Shown: piece after piece, positions 6,300 to 14,763 of the stretch
How the letters are laid out: the number at the start of each line of letters is the position of its first letter
How positions within the stretch are numbered: the first letter of the stretch is position 1
The notes under the pieces: generated by a model
Told to the model about the DNA's origin: nothing
The model's input: only the letters and a program-made list of their open reading frames with translations
The model's database searches: none
Assembly (NCBI GenBank): GCA_027011835.1
Contig: JALUZN010000235.1
Coordinates: 1-17,649 of the forward strand
Direction: 5' to 3'
Length of the DNA: 17,649 nt
Source: Draconibacterium sp.
GTDB lineage: Bacteria; Bacteroidota; Bacteroidia; Bacteroidales; Prolixibacteraceae
Program-made: the position numbers and the translations under genes

Positions 6300-6776
6300 A
6301 TGAGAAAGTCGAAACCAAAGAAGAGGCATCTGTTACCAGATCCCAAATTCAACGACGTGCTGGTAACCCGGTTCGTTAACGATTTGATGAAAGACGGAAA
6401 AAAATCTACAGCTTACGCCGTATTTTACCAGGCAATTGAAATGGTTGAAAAACGCGCAAAAGATACAGAATTAGCTCCGCTCGATGTTTGGAAAAAAGCA
6501 CTGGAAAACATTACTCCTGCAGTTGAAGTAAAGAGCCGCCGTGTAGGTGGAGCAACATTTCAGGTACCAATGGAAGTAAGACCCGAAAGAAAGCAATCAA
6601 TCAGTATTAAAAATATGATTTTGTTTGCACGGAAACGTTCAGGAAAATCGATGGCCGATAAATTATCAGCCGAGATTGTTGCTGCGTTTAACGAAGAAGG
6701 TGGTGCTTTCAAAAAGAAAGAAGATACGCACAGAATGGCAGAAGCCAACCGTGCATTCGCACACTTCAGATTTTAG
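6300..6776 (+). CDS. rpsG: 30S ribosomal protein S7 (uS7)
   Basis: This 158-residue primary binder of the 3' domain of 16S rRNA organises the small-subunit head and lies at the E site. It has the conserved beta-hairpin GGATFQVPMEV (83-93), the helix motif GKSMADKLSAE, and the C-terminal EDTHRMAEANRAFAHFRF. The length is usual for bacteria. It has no Shine-Dalgarno; an A/T-rich stretch precedes the ATG. S7 is the known translational repressor of the str operon in enterobacteria, and the structured gap just upstream would suit that role here. fusA follows after 48 bases. Confidence 0.99.
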   Translation: MRKSKPKKRHLLPDPKFNDVLVTRFVNDLMKDGKKSTAYAVFYQAIEMVEKRAKDTELAPLDVWKKALENITPAVEVKSRRVGGATFQVPMEVRPERKQSISIKNMILFARKRSGKSMADKLSAEIVAAFNEEGGAFKKKEDTHRMAEANRAFAHFRF

Positions 6777-6824
6777 TTTAGCAAAGTTCAGTTTACAGAA
6801 AAGAATTAAAGATTATTAGAAAAG

Positions 6825-8936
6825 ATGGCTAAGCAAGATCTGAAAAATACAAGAAATATTGGAATTATGGCGCACATCGATGCGGGTAAAACCACGGTTA
6901 CAGAACGTATTCTGTACTACACGGGGTTAACCCATCGCATTGGTGAAGTTCATGATGGTGCTGCTACAATGGATTGGATGGAGCAGGAACAAGAGAGAGG
7001 AATTACCATTACATCGGCAGCAACAACAACATTCTGGAAATACAAAGATGTTGAACACAAAATTAACATCATCGATACTCCCGGACACGTTGACTTTACC
7101 GTTGAGGTAGAGCGTTCGTTACGTATTCTCGATGGTACCGTTGCACTTTTCTGCGCCGTTGGTGGTGTTGAAGCGCAATCGGAAACCGTTTGGCGTCAGG
7201 CCGAAAAATACGGAGTTCCCCGTATTGCATTCGTAAATAAAATGGATCGTCAGGGAGCCGACTTCTTTAATGTATATAACGACATTATCGAAAAACTTGG
7301 AGCAAACCCTGTTCCCGTTCAAATTCCTATTGGCGCCGAAGAGAAATTCGAAGGCGTTATCGATCTTATTGAAATGAAAGCCGTACGTTGGTTCGACGAC
7401 GAAAATAAAGGAACAACATACAGCTTAGACGAAATCCCTGCCGAGTTGCTTGAACAAGCAGAAGAGTGGAGAGGAAAATTAGTAGAATCGGTTGCCGAAG
7501 TTGACGACGAACTATTGGAGCGTTATTTCGAAGACCCCGACTCGATTACAAAAGAAGAGATGCTTACCGTTATTCGCCGGGCAACACTCGAAGGAGTTAT
7601 TATTCCGATGATGTGCGGATCAGCATTTAAAAATAAAGGTGTACAACGTCTGTTAGATTCGGTTTGCGCTTTCTTACCCAGCCCACTCGATAGTGGCGAT
7701 ATTACAGGAGAAAATCCGGTAATTAAAAAAGAAGTTACCCGCAGCCCCGATGCTAACGAACCATTTGCTGCGTTAGCATTTAAAATTGCTACCGACCCGT
7801 TTGTTGGTCGTTTGGCATTTATGCGTGTTTACTCGGGTAGAATTGATGCCGGAACAGCAGTATTAAATACGCGTACCGGAAAAAAAGAGCGTATCTCGCG
7901 CTTGTATCAAATGCACTCGAATAAACAAAATCCAAAAGATTTTATTGAAGCAGGTGATATTTGTGCAGCAGTAGGTTTTAAAAACATTCGTACCGGCGAT
8001 ACACTTTGTGATATAAAACATCCTATTGTTTTAGAAAGTATGGACTTTCCGGAACCAGTAATTGGTGTGGCAATCGAACCCAAATCTCAAAAAGATGTGG
8101 ATAAATTGGGGAACGGACTGGCAAAATTGTCTGAGGAAGATCCAACATTCCAGGTGCATACCGACGAAGACTCCGGTCAGACCGTAATTCGCGGAATGGG
8201 CGAACTTCACCTTGAGATTTTGGTCGACCGTTTACGACGCGAATTTAAAGTTGAATGCAATCAGGGTGCACCGCAAGTTGCATACAAAGAAGCAATCAGC
8301 AAAAAAGTTAATTTACGCGAAGTATTCAAAAAGCAAACTGGTGGACGCGGTAAATTTGCCGACATTATTGTTGATGTTGAACCTGCCGATGAAGGAGTAA
8401 CAGGATTACAATTTATCGATCAGGTAAAAGGAGGACGTATTCCAAAAGAATTTATTCCTTCGGTAGAGAAAGGATTTACCGATGCACTGAGAAATGGTCC
8501 ATTGGCAGGTTTCCCTGTCGATAGTCTGAAGGTTACTTTGCTCGATGGTTCATTCCATCCTGTCGATTCAGACCAGTTATCGTTCGAAATTTGTGCCAAG
8601 CAGGCATTCCGTAATGCTGCATCGAAAGCAGGTCCAAAACTATTAGAGCCGATAATGAAAGTGGAGATTGTAACTCCCGAAGAATATATGGGCGATATTA
8701 TTGGCGATTTAAACCGCCGTCGCGGAGAAATTGCCGGAATGGAAGACAAAGGAGGAGCAAAAGTTATTAGTGCAAAAGTTCCTCTGGCAGAGCAATTTGG
8801 TTACGTAACCGTATTGCGCACACTCTCGTCGGGAAGAGCAACTTCGTCGATGGAGTTCAGCCACTACCAGGAAGTGCCGAAAGGACTTGCCGAGAAAGTA
8901 TTGGATGATGTTAAAGGAAGAACAGATTTATTATAA
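6825..8936 (+). CDS. fusA: Translation elongation factor G
   Basis: This 703-residue GTPase drives translocation and, with RRF, ribosome recycling. The G motifs are all intact: G1 AHIDAGKTT (16-24), the switch I motif RGITITSA (58-65), G3 DTPGH (84-88, with catalytic H88), G4 NKMD (138-141) and G5 CGSAFKNKG (264-272). Domain IV carries the expected GRGKFADI and GFTDALRNGPLAG segments, and the C-terminal domain has RRRGEIAGM. Length and motifs fit the canonical factor rather than the divergent second EF-G found in some Bacteroidota. No tuf gene follows, unlike the E. coli str operon; rpsJ begins after 21 bases. Confidence 0.99.
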   Translation: MAKQDLKNTRNIGIMAHIDAGKTTVTERILYYTGLTHRIGEVHDGAATMDWMEQEQERGITITSAATTTFWKYKDVEHKINIIDTPGHVDFTVEVERSLRILDGTVALFCAVGGVEAQSETVWRQAEKYGVPRIAFVNKMDRQGADFFNVYNDIIEKLGANPVPVQIPIGAEEKFEGVIDLIEMKAVRWFDDENKGTTYSLDEIPAELLEQAEEWRGKLVESVAEVDDELLERYFEDPDSITKEEMLTVIRRATLEGVIIPMMCGSAFKNKGVQRLLDSVCAFLPSPLDSGDITGENPVIKKEVTRSPDANEPFAALAFKIATDPFVGRLAFMRVYSGRIDAGTAVLNTRTGKKERISRLYQMHSNKQNPKDFIEAGDICAAVGFKNIRTGDTLCDIKHPIVLESMDFPEPVIGVAIEPKSQKDVDKLGNGLAKLSEEDPTFQVHTDEDSGQTVIRGMGELHLEILVDRLRREFKVECNQGAPQVAYKEAISKKVNLREVFKKQTGGRGKFADIIVDVEPADEGVTGLQFIDQVKGGRIPKEFIPSVEKGFTDALRNGPLAGFPVDSLKVTLLDGSFHPVDSDQLSFEICAKQAFRNAASKAGPKLLEPIMKVEIVTPEEYMGDIIGDLNRRRGEIAGMEDKGGAKVISAKVPLAEQFGYVTVLRTLSSGRATSSMEFSHYQEVPKGLAEKVLDDVKGRTDLL

Positions 8937-8957
8937 TAATTATAACAAATTCTCACT

Positions 8958-9263
8958 ATGAGTCAAAAGATCAGGATTAAGCTAAAATCGTACGATCACA
9001 ATTTAGTTGACAAGTCGGCTGAGAAAATCGTAAAAACAGTAAAAACAACCGGAGCAGTTGTAAGCGGACCAATTCCACTTCCAACCCACCGCAGGGTATT
9101 TACCGTATTACGTTCAACCTTCGTAAATAAAAAATCGAGGGAACAATTTCAGTTGTCTTCATACAAACGTTTGATCGACATTTATGGCTCATCCGCAAAA
9201 ACAATCGATGCACTAATGAAACTGGAATTACCCAGTGGCGTTGAAGTAGAAATTAAAGTTTGA
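8958..9263 (+). CDS. rpsJ: 30S ribosomal protein S10 (uS10, NusE)
   Basis: This 101-residue protein of the 30S head also joins NusB in transcription antitermination and can bridge to NusG. It begins IRIKLKSYDHNLVDKSAEKI and contains GPIPLPTHRRVFTVLRS. It then has TFVNKKSREQFQL where proteobacteria have SPHVNK. This variant and the ending ELPSGVEVEIKV are, as I recall, typical of Bacteroidia and support the taxonomic call. It is the first gene of the S10 part but has no promoter or long leader: only 21 bases separate it from fusA. An L4-controlled S10 leader as in E. coli is therefore absent. Confidence 0.99.
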   Translation: MSQKIRIKLKSYDHNLVDKSAEKIVKTVKTTGAVVSGPIPLPTHRRVFTVLRSTFVNKKSREQFQLSSYKRLIDIYGSSAKTIDALMKLELPSGVEVEIKV

Positions 9264-9281
9264 TAATTTAAAGTAGTCAAA

Positions 9282-9911
9282 ATGGCTGGTATTATTGGAA
9301 AAAAAATCGGAATGACATCCGTATTCAGTGTTGAGGGGAAAAACATCCCATGCACTGTGATTGAAGCCGGTCCTTGTGTAGTAACACAAGTGAAGACCGA
9401 AGAAACTGACGGCTACAACGCGCTTCAACTTGCTTATGGCGACAAGAAAGAAAAACATGCCACCAAAGCAGAGTTCGGGCACTTTAAAAAAGCCGGTGTA
9501 ACACCGAAGCGTAAAGTAGTAGAGTTTAGAAACACCTACCAGGAAGCTTTTGAATTGGGACAAGAAATTGATGTAAACGTATTTCATGAAAATGATTTCG
9601 TTGACGTTGTCGGAGTCTCAAAAGGAAAAGGTTTTCAGGGCGTAGTTAAAAGACACAATTTTAAAGGTGTCAACGATGCAACGCACGGACAGCACAACAG
9701 GTTAAGAGCACCAGGTTCTATTGGAGCTTCGTCTTGGCCATCGCGTGTATTTAAAGGAATGCGTATGGCAGGTAGAGATGGTGGCAAAACTGTAACCATC
9801 GAGAATCTTCAGGTAATAAAAATTATTGCCGAGAAGAATTTAATTGTGGTAAAAGGTTCTGTACCCGGCGCCAAAGGTTCATACTTAATAATTAGGAAGC
9901 AATGGAATTAA
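9282..9911 (+). CDS. rplC: 50S ribosomal protein L3 (uL3)
   Basis: This 209-residue protein is an early 50S assembly factor whose long loop reaches towards the peptidyl-transferase centre. It starts MAGIIGKKIGMTSVF and contains GVSKGKGFQGVVKRHNF (111-127) and HGQHNRLRAPGSIG (135-148). The tip reads ASSWPSRVFKG (149-159), so the glutamine methylated by PrmB in E. coli (Q150) is replaced by a serine (S151), as I recall for other Bacteroidota. MAGRDGG (162-168) has Asp166 where MAGQMG or MAGRMG is usual. The last 10 bases overlap rplD, which suggests translational coupling. Confidence 0.99.
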   Translation: MAGIIGKKIGMTSVFSVEGKNIPCTVIEAGPCVVTQVKTEETDGYNALQLAYGDKKEKHATKAEFGHFKKAGVTPKRKVVEFRNTYQEAFELGQEIDVNVFHENDFVDVVGVSKGKGFQGVVKRHNFKGVNDATHGQHNRLRAPGSIGASSWPSRVFKGMRMAGRDGGKTVTIENLQVIKIIAEKNLIVVKGSVPGAKGSYLIIRKQWN

Positions 9912-10531
9912 GCGTACTTGATATTAAAGGAAAAGAAACCGGAAGGAAAGTCACTTTAAACGACCAGATATTCGGAATTGAGCCCAGCGACCATGCTATT
10001 TACCTCGATGTAAAGCAATACATGGCAAACCAACGCCAGGGAACTCATAAATCGAAAGAACGTGGAGATATTTCGGGAAGTACCCGTAAAATCAAAAAAC
10101 AAAAAGGTACAGGAACAGCACGGGCAGGAAGCATTAAATCGCCTATCTTCCGTGGTGGAGGTACCGTTTTCGGACCACGTCCTCGCAACTATGGCTTTAA
10201 ACTTAACAAGAAAGTTAAAGAATTAGCCAGAAAATCTGCTTTGACTTATAAAGCGAACGAAAAAAGTATTTTGGTGCTCGAAGATTTCAATTTAGAAGCT
10301 CCAAAAACAAAAGAGATGGTGGCAATAAAAAGTAATCTGCAAATCGCTGATAAAAAGTCACTTTTCGTTTTACCAGTCGAAAATAATAACATATATTTGT
10401 CCTCCAGAAATTTACAGGACATTTCGGTTGTAATTGCTTCTGAATTAAACACTTACCAGATTCTAAATGCAAAAACTATTGTTCTTCTGGAAGGGTCGGT
10501 AAAGAAATTAGAAGAAGCGTTAAAACTTTAA
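9902..10531 (+). CDS. rplD: 50S ribosomal protein L4 (uL4)
   Basis: This 209-residue protein binds 23S rRNA early in assembly and lines the exit tunnel with its long loop (about 44-100: QRQGTHKSKERGDISGS, then KQKGTGTARAGS at 67-77 and FRGGGTVFGPRPRNYGF at 83-99). In E. coli L4 also represses the S10 operon; the target leader is not visible here. It starts 10 bases before the rplC stop in another frame, so ribosomes finishing rplC could reinitiate directly. AGGA lies just before the ATG within rplC. rplW follows after 11 bases. Confidence 0.99.
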   Translation: MELSVLDIKGKETGRKVTLNDQIFGIEPSDHAIYLDVKQYMANQRQGTHKSKERGDISGSTRKIKKQKGTGTARAGSIKSPIFRGGGTVFGPRPRNYGFKLNKKVKELARKSALTYKANEKSILVLEDFNLEAPKTKEMVAIKSNLQIADKKSLFVLPVENNNIYLSSRNLQDISVVIASELNTYQILNAKTIVLLEGSVKKLEEALKL

Positions 10532-10542
10532 GGCGATAAAAA

Positions 10543-10833
10543 ATGGATATTTTAATAAAACCATTAGTAACAGAAAAGATGACCGCTCAGTCGGAACGGT
10601 TTAACCGTTACGGTTTCGTAGTCGATCGCAGAGCAACTAAACCGCAAATAAAAAAGGCAATTGAAAACCTTTATAACGTTTCGGTTGAAAGCGTAAACAC
10701 CATGGTTTATGGTGGAAAAATGAAATCAAGATATACCAAAGGTGGTGTAATCACCGGCAAAACTGCTTCGTTTAAAAAAGCAATTGTTACTTTGGTTGAC
10801 GGAGAAAGCATTGACTTTTATAGTAATATTTAA
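10543..10833 (+). CDS. rplW: 50S ribosomal protein L23 (uL23)
   Basis: This 96-residue protein sits at the tunnel exit and is the docking point for trigger factor and the signal recognition particle. It opens with IKPLVTEKMT, the family's N-terminal signature, followed by the basic KPQIKKAIENLYNVSVESVNT segment (its first 20 residues are the conserved core) and a short loop KMKSRYTKGG. It ends at IDFYSNI, the compact eubacterial form. The spacing is 11 bases after rplD and 6 before rplB, so all three are one transcript. Confidence 0.98.
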   Translation: MDILIKPLVTEKMTAQSERFNRYGFVVDRRATKPQIKKAIENLYNVSVESVNTMVYGGKMKSRYTKGGVITGKTASFKKAIVTLVDGESIDFYSNI

Positions 10834-10839
10834 TATACA

Positions 10840-11664
<825 letters not shown>

Positions 11665-11677
11665 ATAGAGGAATATT

Positions 11678-11947
11678 ATGAGTCGTTCATTAAAAAAAGG
11701 TCCCTATATCGATTTTAAACTCGAAAGAAAAGTGTTGGCAATGAATGATGCCAACAAAAAATCGGTTGTAAAAACATGGGCCAGAGCATCAGTAATTTCT
11801 CCTGATTTTGTAGGTCATACAATTGCTGTACATAACGGAAACAAATTCATTCCGGTTTACATTACCGAAAACATGGTAGGACACCGTTTAGGCGAATTTG
11901 CTCCAACACGTACATACAGAGGTCATGGCGGGAACAAAAAGAGGTAA
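11678..11947 (+). CDS. rpsS: 30S ribosomal protein S19 (uS19)
   Basis: This 89-residue protein of the 30S head contacts 16S rRNA with S13 and faces the A-site tRNA side. It has the family start MSRSLKKGPYID and the C-terminal GHRLGEFAPTRTYRGHG. The length is canonical. A short GAGGA (11668-11672) lies 5-6 bases before the ATG, one of the few Shine-Dalgarno-like sites in this cluster. It lies 13 bases after rplB and 32 before rplV. Confidence 0.98.
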   Translation: MSRSLKKGPYIDFKLERKVLAMNDANKKSVVKTWARASVISPDFVGHTIAVHNGNKFIPVYITENMVGHRLGEFAPTRTYRGHGGNKKR

Positions 11948-11979
11948 GGCATAACTATTAATTTTAAAAAGAAAAGAAA

Positions 11980-12402
11980 ATGGGTGCCAGAAAAAGACTA
12001 GCAGCTGAGAAAAGAAAAGAAGAGAAAAAACAACAATATTTTGCTGTTTTAAAAAACTGCCCTACATCTCCACGAAAAATGAGGTTAGTAGCCGATATGA
12101 TTCGTGGCGTTGAAGTGAACAAAGCACTCGACCTTTTGAAATACTCGTCAAAAGAGTCGTCGCGCAGGGTAGAAAAACTTCTTCTTTCGGCCATTGCCAA
12201 TTGGCAGGCTAAAAACGAAGGAGTTCGTTTAGAGGAAAGTGAACTTTACGTACAAAAAATCATGGTAGATTCAGGTCGAATTCTGAAACGTTTACGCCCG
12301 GCTCCACAAGGCCGCGCACACCGAATCAGAAAACGCTCGAACCACGTGACTTTATTCGTAGATAGAAAAGAAAATGTTGTTGAAGAAAATCTTAATTCGT
12401 AA
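11980..12402 (+). CDS. rplV: 50S ribosomal protein L22 (uL22)
   Basis: This 140-residue protein lines the exit tunnel; macrolide-resistance changes occur in the extended hairpin of this family. It has an extra lysine/arginine-rich N-terminus (about residues 1-20) before the family core, which begins near KNCPTSPRKMRLVADMIRG. The conserved hairpin is RILKRLRPAPQGRAHRIRKR (100-119), followed by SNHVTLFV. No deletion or duplication typical of macrolide resistance is seen. The start follows A-rich sequence without a Shine-Dalgarno. rpsC begins three bases after the stop. Confidence 0.98.
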   Translation: MGARKRLAAEKRKEEKKQQYFAVLKNCPTSPRKMRLVADMIRGVEVNKALDLLKYSSKESSRRVEKLLLSAIANWQAKNEGVRLEESELYVQKIMVDSGRILKRLRPAPQGRAHRIRKRSNHVTLFVDRKENVVEENLNS

Positions 12403-12405
12403 TAG

Positions 12406-13113
12406 ATGGGACAAAAAGTAAATCCGATAGCAAATCGTTTGGGGTTCATTAAAGGATGGGACTCAAATTGGTTCGGTGGTGATAACTACGGCGATAAATT
12501 GGTTGAAGACCATAAAATCAGAGAATATCTGAACGCCCGTTTGGCAAAAGCCAGCATTTCAAGAATCGTTATTGAACGCACCTTGAAATTAATTACCATC
12601 ACTGTTCATACTTCTCGCCCCGGTATTATTATTGGGAAAGGCGGTCAAGAAGTTGACAAGTTAAAAGAAGAATTAAAGAAAATTACGAACAAAGAGGTTC
12701 AAATCAACATTTTCGAGATTAAACGTCCTGAACTCGATGCCAAAATAGTTGCAAATAACATTGCAAGGCAAATCGAGGGTAAAATTGCTTACCGCAGGGC
12801 TACTAAAATGGCTATTGCTTCAACCATGAGAATGGGAGCCGAAGGAATCAAAGTATTGGTTTCGGGAAGGCTTAACGGAGCAGAAATGGCTCGTTCTGAA
12901 ATGTATAAGGATGGCCGTACTCCATTGCACACTTTGCGTGCCGACATCGACTACGCATTGGCAGAAGCTTTAACAAAAACCGGATTGGTTGGCGTAAAAG
13001 TTTGGATATGTAAGGGTATGGTTTATGGTAATCGCGACCTTTCACCTAATCTGGGGCAAAAACCCGGACGTGGCGGAAAAGGCGGCGGAAACCGTAACAG
13101 ACGAAGAAAATAG
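12406..13113 (+). CDS. rpsC: 30S ribosomal protein S3 (uS3)
   Basis: This 235-residue protein at the mRNA entry channel takes part in mRNA unwinding with S4 and S5. It starts MGQKVNPIANRLGFIKGWDS and has a KH domain with the RNA-binding GKGG loop (77-80, in RPGIIIGKGGQEVDKL). The C-terminal domain contains GRLNGAEMARSEMYKDGRTP (its conserved signature) and ends in a glycine/arginine-rich tail (PGRGGKGGGNRNRRRK). The ATG is only 3 bases past the rplV stop, so translational coupling is likely. Confidence 0.99.
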   Translation: MGQKVNPIANRLGFIKGWDSNWFGGDNYGDKLVEDHKIREYLNARLAKASISRIVIERTLKLITITVHTSRPGIIIGKGGQEVDKLKEELKKITNKEVQINIFEIKRPELDAKIVANNIARQIEGKIAYRRATKMAIASTMRMGAEGIKVLVSGRLNGAEMARSEMYKDGRTPLHTLRADIDYALAEALTKTGLVGVKVWICKGMVYGNRDLSPNLGQKPGRGGKGGGNRNRRRK

Positions 13114-13142
13114 TGGTTTATAACACTCAGAATAATTAAAGG

Positions 13143-13565
13143 ATGTTACAGCCGAAAAAAGTAAAATTTAGAAGAGTACAAAAGGGTCGAATGAAAGGAA
13201 ATGCCCAAAGGGGTAATCAACTCGCATTCGGTTCATTTGGAATTAAGTCGTTAGAAGAAGCGTGGATTACCGGTCGCCAGATTGAGGCGGCAAGGGTTGC
13301 GGTAACCCGTCACATGCAACGACAAGGTCAGATATGGATACGGATTTTTCCCGACAAGCCTATTACCAAAAAACCAGCCGAAGTAAGGATGGGTAAAGGT
13401 AAAGGTGCTCCTGAAGCATTTGTTGCTCCGGTTTCTCCAGGGCGTATTATGATTGAAGCCGACGGTGTGCCATTTGAAATGGCAAAAGAAGCTTTAAGAT
13501 TAGCCGCTCAGAAATTACCGGTTAAAACAAAGTTTATGATTAGACGTGATTATGTTGAAGAATAA
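13143..13565 (+). CDS. rplP: 50S ribosomal protein L16 (uL16)
   Basis: This 140-residue protein is needed late in 50S assembly and lies near the A-site tRNA and the 5S rRNA. It begins MLQPKKVKFRRVQKGRMKG and contains IWIRIFPDKPITKKP (64-78) and VRMGKGKGAPE (81-91). R82 matches the arginine that is hydroxylated in E. coli L16 (R81). It is slightly longer than the E. coli protein. AAAGG touches the ATG directly, too close to act as a normal Shine-Dalgarno. Confidence 0.99.
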   Translation: MLQPKKVKFRRVQKGRMKGNAQRGNQLAFGSFGIKSLEEAWITGRQIEAARVAVTRHMQRQGQIWIRIFPDKPITKKPAEVRMGKGKGAPEAFVAPVSPGRIMIEADGVPFEMAKEALRLAAQKLPVKTKFMIRRDYVEE

Positions 13566-13577
13566 AATTGGTGAATA

Positions 13578-13781
13578 ATGAAAATTTCTGAAATCAAAGA
13601 ACTGACGAGCAAAGAGATCGTCGAAAGATTACAGGTTGAAAAGGAAAACCTTGTTCGCCTTAAATTAAATCATGCCGTATCGCCGCTCGAAAATCCTTTT
13701 AAAATAAAGGAAAGCAAGCAAGATATAGCAAGAATGAAAACTATTCTTCGCGAAAGAGAATTAAACGAAAATCAGAATTAA
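13578..13781 (+). CDS. rpmC: 50S ribosomal protein L29 (uL29)
   Basis: This 67-residue helical-hairpin protein lies at the tunnel exit beside L23, where it helps form the trigger factor/SRP platform. It opens MKISEIKELTSKEIVERL and includes the conserved VRLKLNHAVSPLENPFKIK and the second helix with IARMKTILRERE. The position between L16 and S17 is the universal bacterial order. rpsQ follows after 6 bases. Confidence 0.97.
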   Translation: MKISEIKELTSKEIVERLQVEKENLVRLKLNHAVSPLENPFKIKESKQDIARMKTILRERELNENQN

Positions 13782-13787
13782 TTCACG

Positions 13788-14054
13788 ATGGAAGAAAAAA
13801 AAGTAAGAAATCTCAGGAAAGAGAGAATCGGAGTTGTTGTTAGTAGTAAAATGGACAAGTCGATAGTGGTAGCTGTAAAACGTAAAGTAAAGCACCCTAT
13901 ATACGGTAAGTTCGTTAACAAAACAACAAAATTCCATGCGCATGACGAAAACAATACCTGCAACGAAGGCGATACTGTAAAGATAATGGAAACACGTCCG
14001 CTCAGTAAAACCAAATGTTGGAGATTAGTTGAAATAATGGAAAGAGCTAAGTAA
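13788..14054 (+). CDS. rpsQ: 30S ribosomal protein S17 (uS17)
   Basis: This 88-residue OB-fold protein binds early to the 5' domain of 16S rRNA. It has RKERIGVVVSSKMDKSIVVA (10-29), KRKVKHPIYGKFVNKTTKF and the signature GDTVKIMETRPLSKTKCWRL. It begins 6 bases after rpmC and ends 2 bases before the rplN ATG. A 96-codon open frame on the opposite strand (13778-14068) is its shadow and has no support. Confidence 0.98.
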   Translation: MEEKKVRNLRKERIGVVVSSKMDKSIVVAVKRKVKHPIYGKFVNKTTKFHAHDENNTCNEGDTVKIMETRPLSKTKCWRLVEIMERAK

Positions 14055-14056
14055 TC

Positions 14057-14422
14057 ATGATACAACAAGAATCAAGATGTTCGGTAGCCGACAATAGCGG
14101 CGCAAAAGAAGTACTCGTTATCCGCGTTCTGGGAGGAACAAGAAAACGTTACGCTTCTTTAGGCGACACCGTTGTGGTTACAGTAAAAAGTGCAATGCCA
14201 GCCGGTGAGGTAAAAAAAGGAACAGTTTCGCGCGCTATTGTAGTACGTACGAAAAAAGAAAATCGTCGAGCCGACGGTTCTTATATTCGTTTCGACGACA
14301 ATGCCGTAGTTCTTTTAACTGCAACAGGCGAAATGCGAGGAACACGTATTTTCGGGCCGGTAGCACGTGAATTGCGAGATAAGAATATGAAAATCATTTC
14401 ACTCGCACCAGAAGTACTATAA
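14057..14422 (+). CDS. rplN: 50S ribosomal protein L14 (uL14)
   Basis: This 121-residue protein at the subunit interface forms bridges to 16S rRNA and is a contact for the silencing factor RsfS. It begins MIQQESRCSVADNSGAKEV and contains GDTVVVTVKSAMPAGEVKKG and VRTKKENRRADGSYIRFDDN (the family signature), ending GPVARELRDKNMKIISLAPEVL with its final residues. It is about the usual 122-residue length. The gap to rpsQ is 2 bases, which suggests coupled translation. Confidence 0.98.
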   Translation: MIQQESRCSVADNSGAKEVLVIRVLGGTRKRYASLGDTVVVTVKSAMPAGEVKKGTVSRAIVVRTKKENRRADGSYIRFDDNAVVLLTATGEMRGTRIFGPVARELRDKNMKIISLAPEVL

Positions 14423-14439
14423 TTAGTAAAAAGCTCAAA

Positions 14440-14763
14440 ATGCAAAAAAAGTTACACATAAAGAAAGGTGACACTGTTGTTGTAAATACCGGAAACGACA
14501 AAGGCACAAAAGGCCGCGTTTTAGAAGTATTTACAAAAAGCAGCAGAGCAATTGTAGAAGGTGTTAATATGATGAAGAAACATACCAAACCAAACGCGGA
14601 AACGCCACAAGGAGGTATTATCGAAAAAGAAGCACCGGTACACATCTCAAACCTTATGTTAGTCGATCCCAAATCGGGAGAACCTACACGTATCGGAAGG
14701 AGATTGGATGACAATGGTAAATTAGTTCGTTTTTCTAAAAAATCTGGAGAGGAGATAAAGTAA
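14440..14763 (+). CDS. rplX: 50S ribosomal protein L24 (uL24)
   Basis: This 107-residue protein is an initiator of 50S assembly and lies near the tunnel exit. The KOW motif spans about residues 5-30 (HIKKGDTVVVNTGNDKGTKG). It is followed by EGVNMMKKHTKP and a run PQGGIIEKEAPVHISNLMLV typical of the family. The last base of its TAA stop is the first base of the rplE ATG, and an AGAGGAGA run in its last codons can serve as the rplE ribosome-binding site. Confidence 0.98.
   Translation: MQKKLHIKKGDTVVVNTGNDKGTKGRVLEVFTKSSRAIVEGVNMMKKHTKPNAETPQGGIIEKEAPVHISNLMLVDPKSGEPTRIGRRLDDNGKLVRFSKKSGEEIK
14747..14754 (+). promoter_or_regulatory. Shine-Dalgarno-like site for rplE inside rplX
   Basis: AGAGGAG-type sequence ending at 14754 lies 8 bases before the rplE ATG at 14763. 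It encodes Gly-Glu-Glu of L24, so coding constraint alone may explain it. Confidence 0.4.

Noticed and set aside
6625..6819. 64-codon open frame on the + strand starting inside rpsG
   Set aside because: Most of it is rpsG read in another frame. No promoter, ribosome-binding site or recognisable product.
8420..8749. 109-codon open frame on the minus strand inside fusA
   Set aside because: It lies entirely opposite EF-G domains IV/V, and the translation has no recognisable motif.
6825..8957. A missing or decayed tuf gene after fusA
   Set aside because: The 21-base gap has no remnant. Absence of tuf from this cluster is, as I recall, normal for Bacteroidota.
9228..9587. 119-codon open frame on the minus strand over rplC
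   Set aside because: It lies wholly over rpsJ/rplC, which are certain genes, and its translation shows no family features. It is a shadow of a conserved gene.
11980..12402. Macrolide-resistance insertion or deletion in the L22 hairpin
   Set aside because: The hairpin RLRPAPQGRAHRIRKR is intact. The long basic N-terminus is a family variant, not a resistance change.
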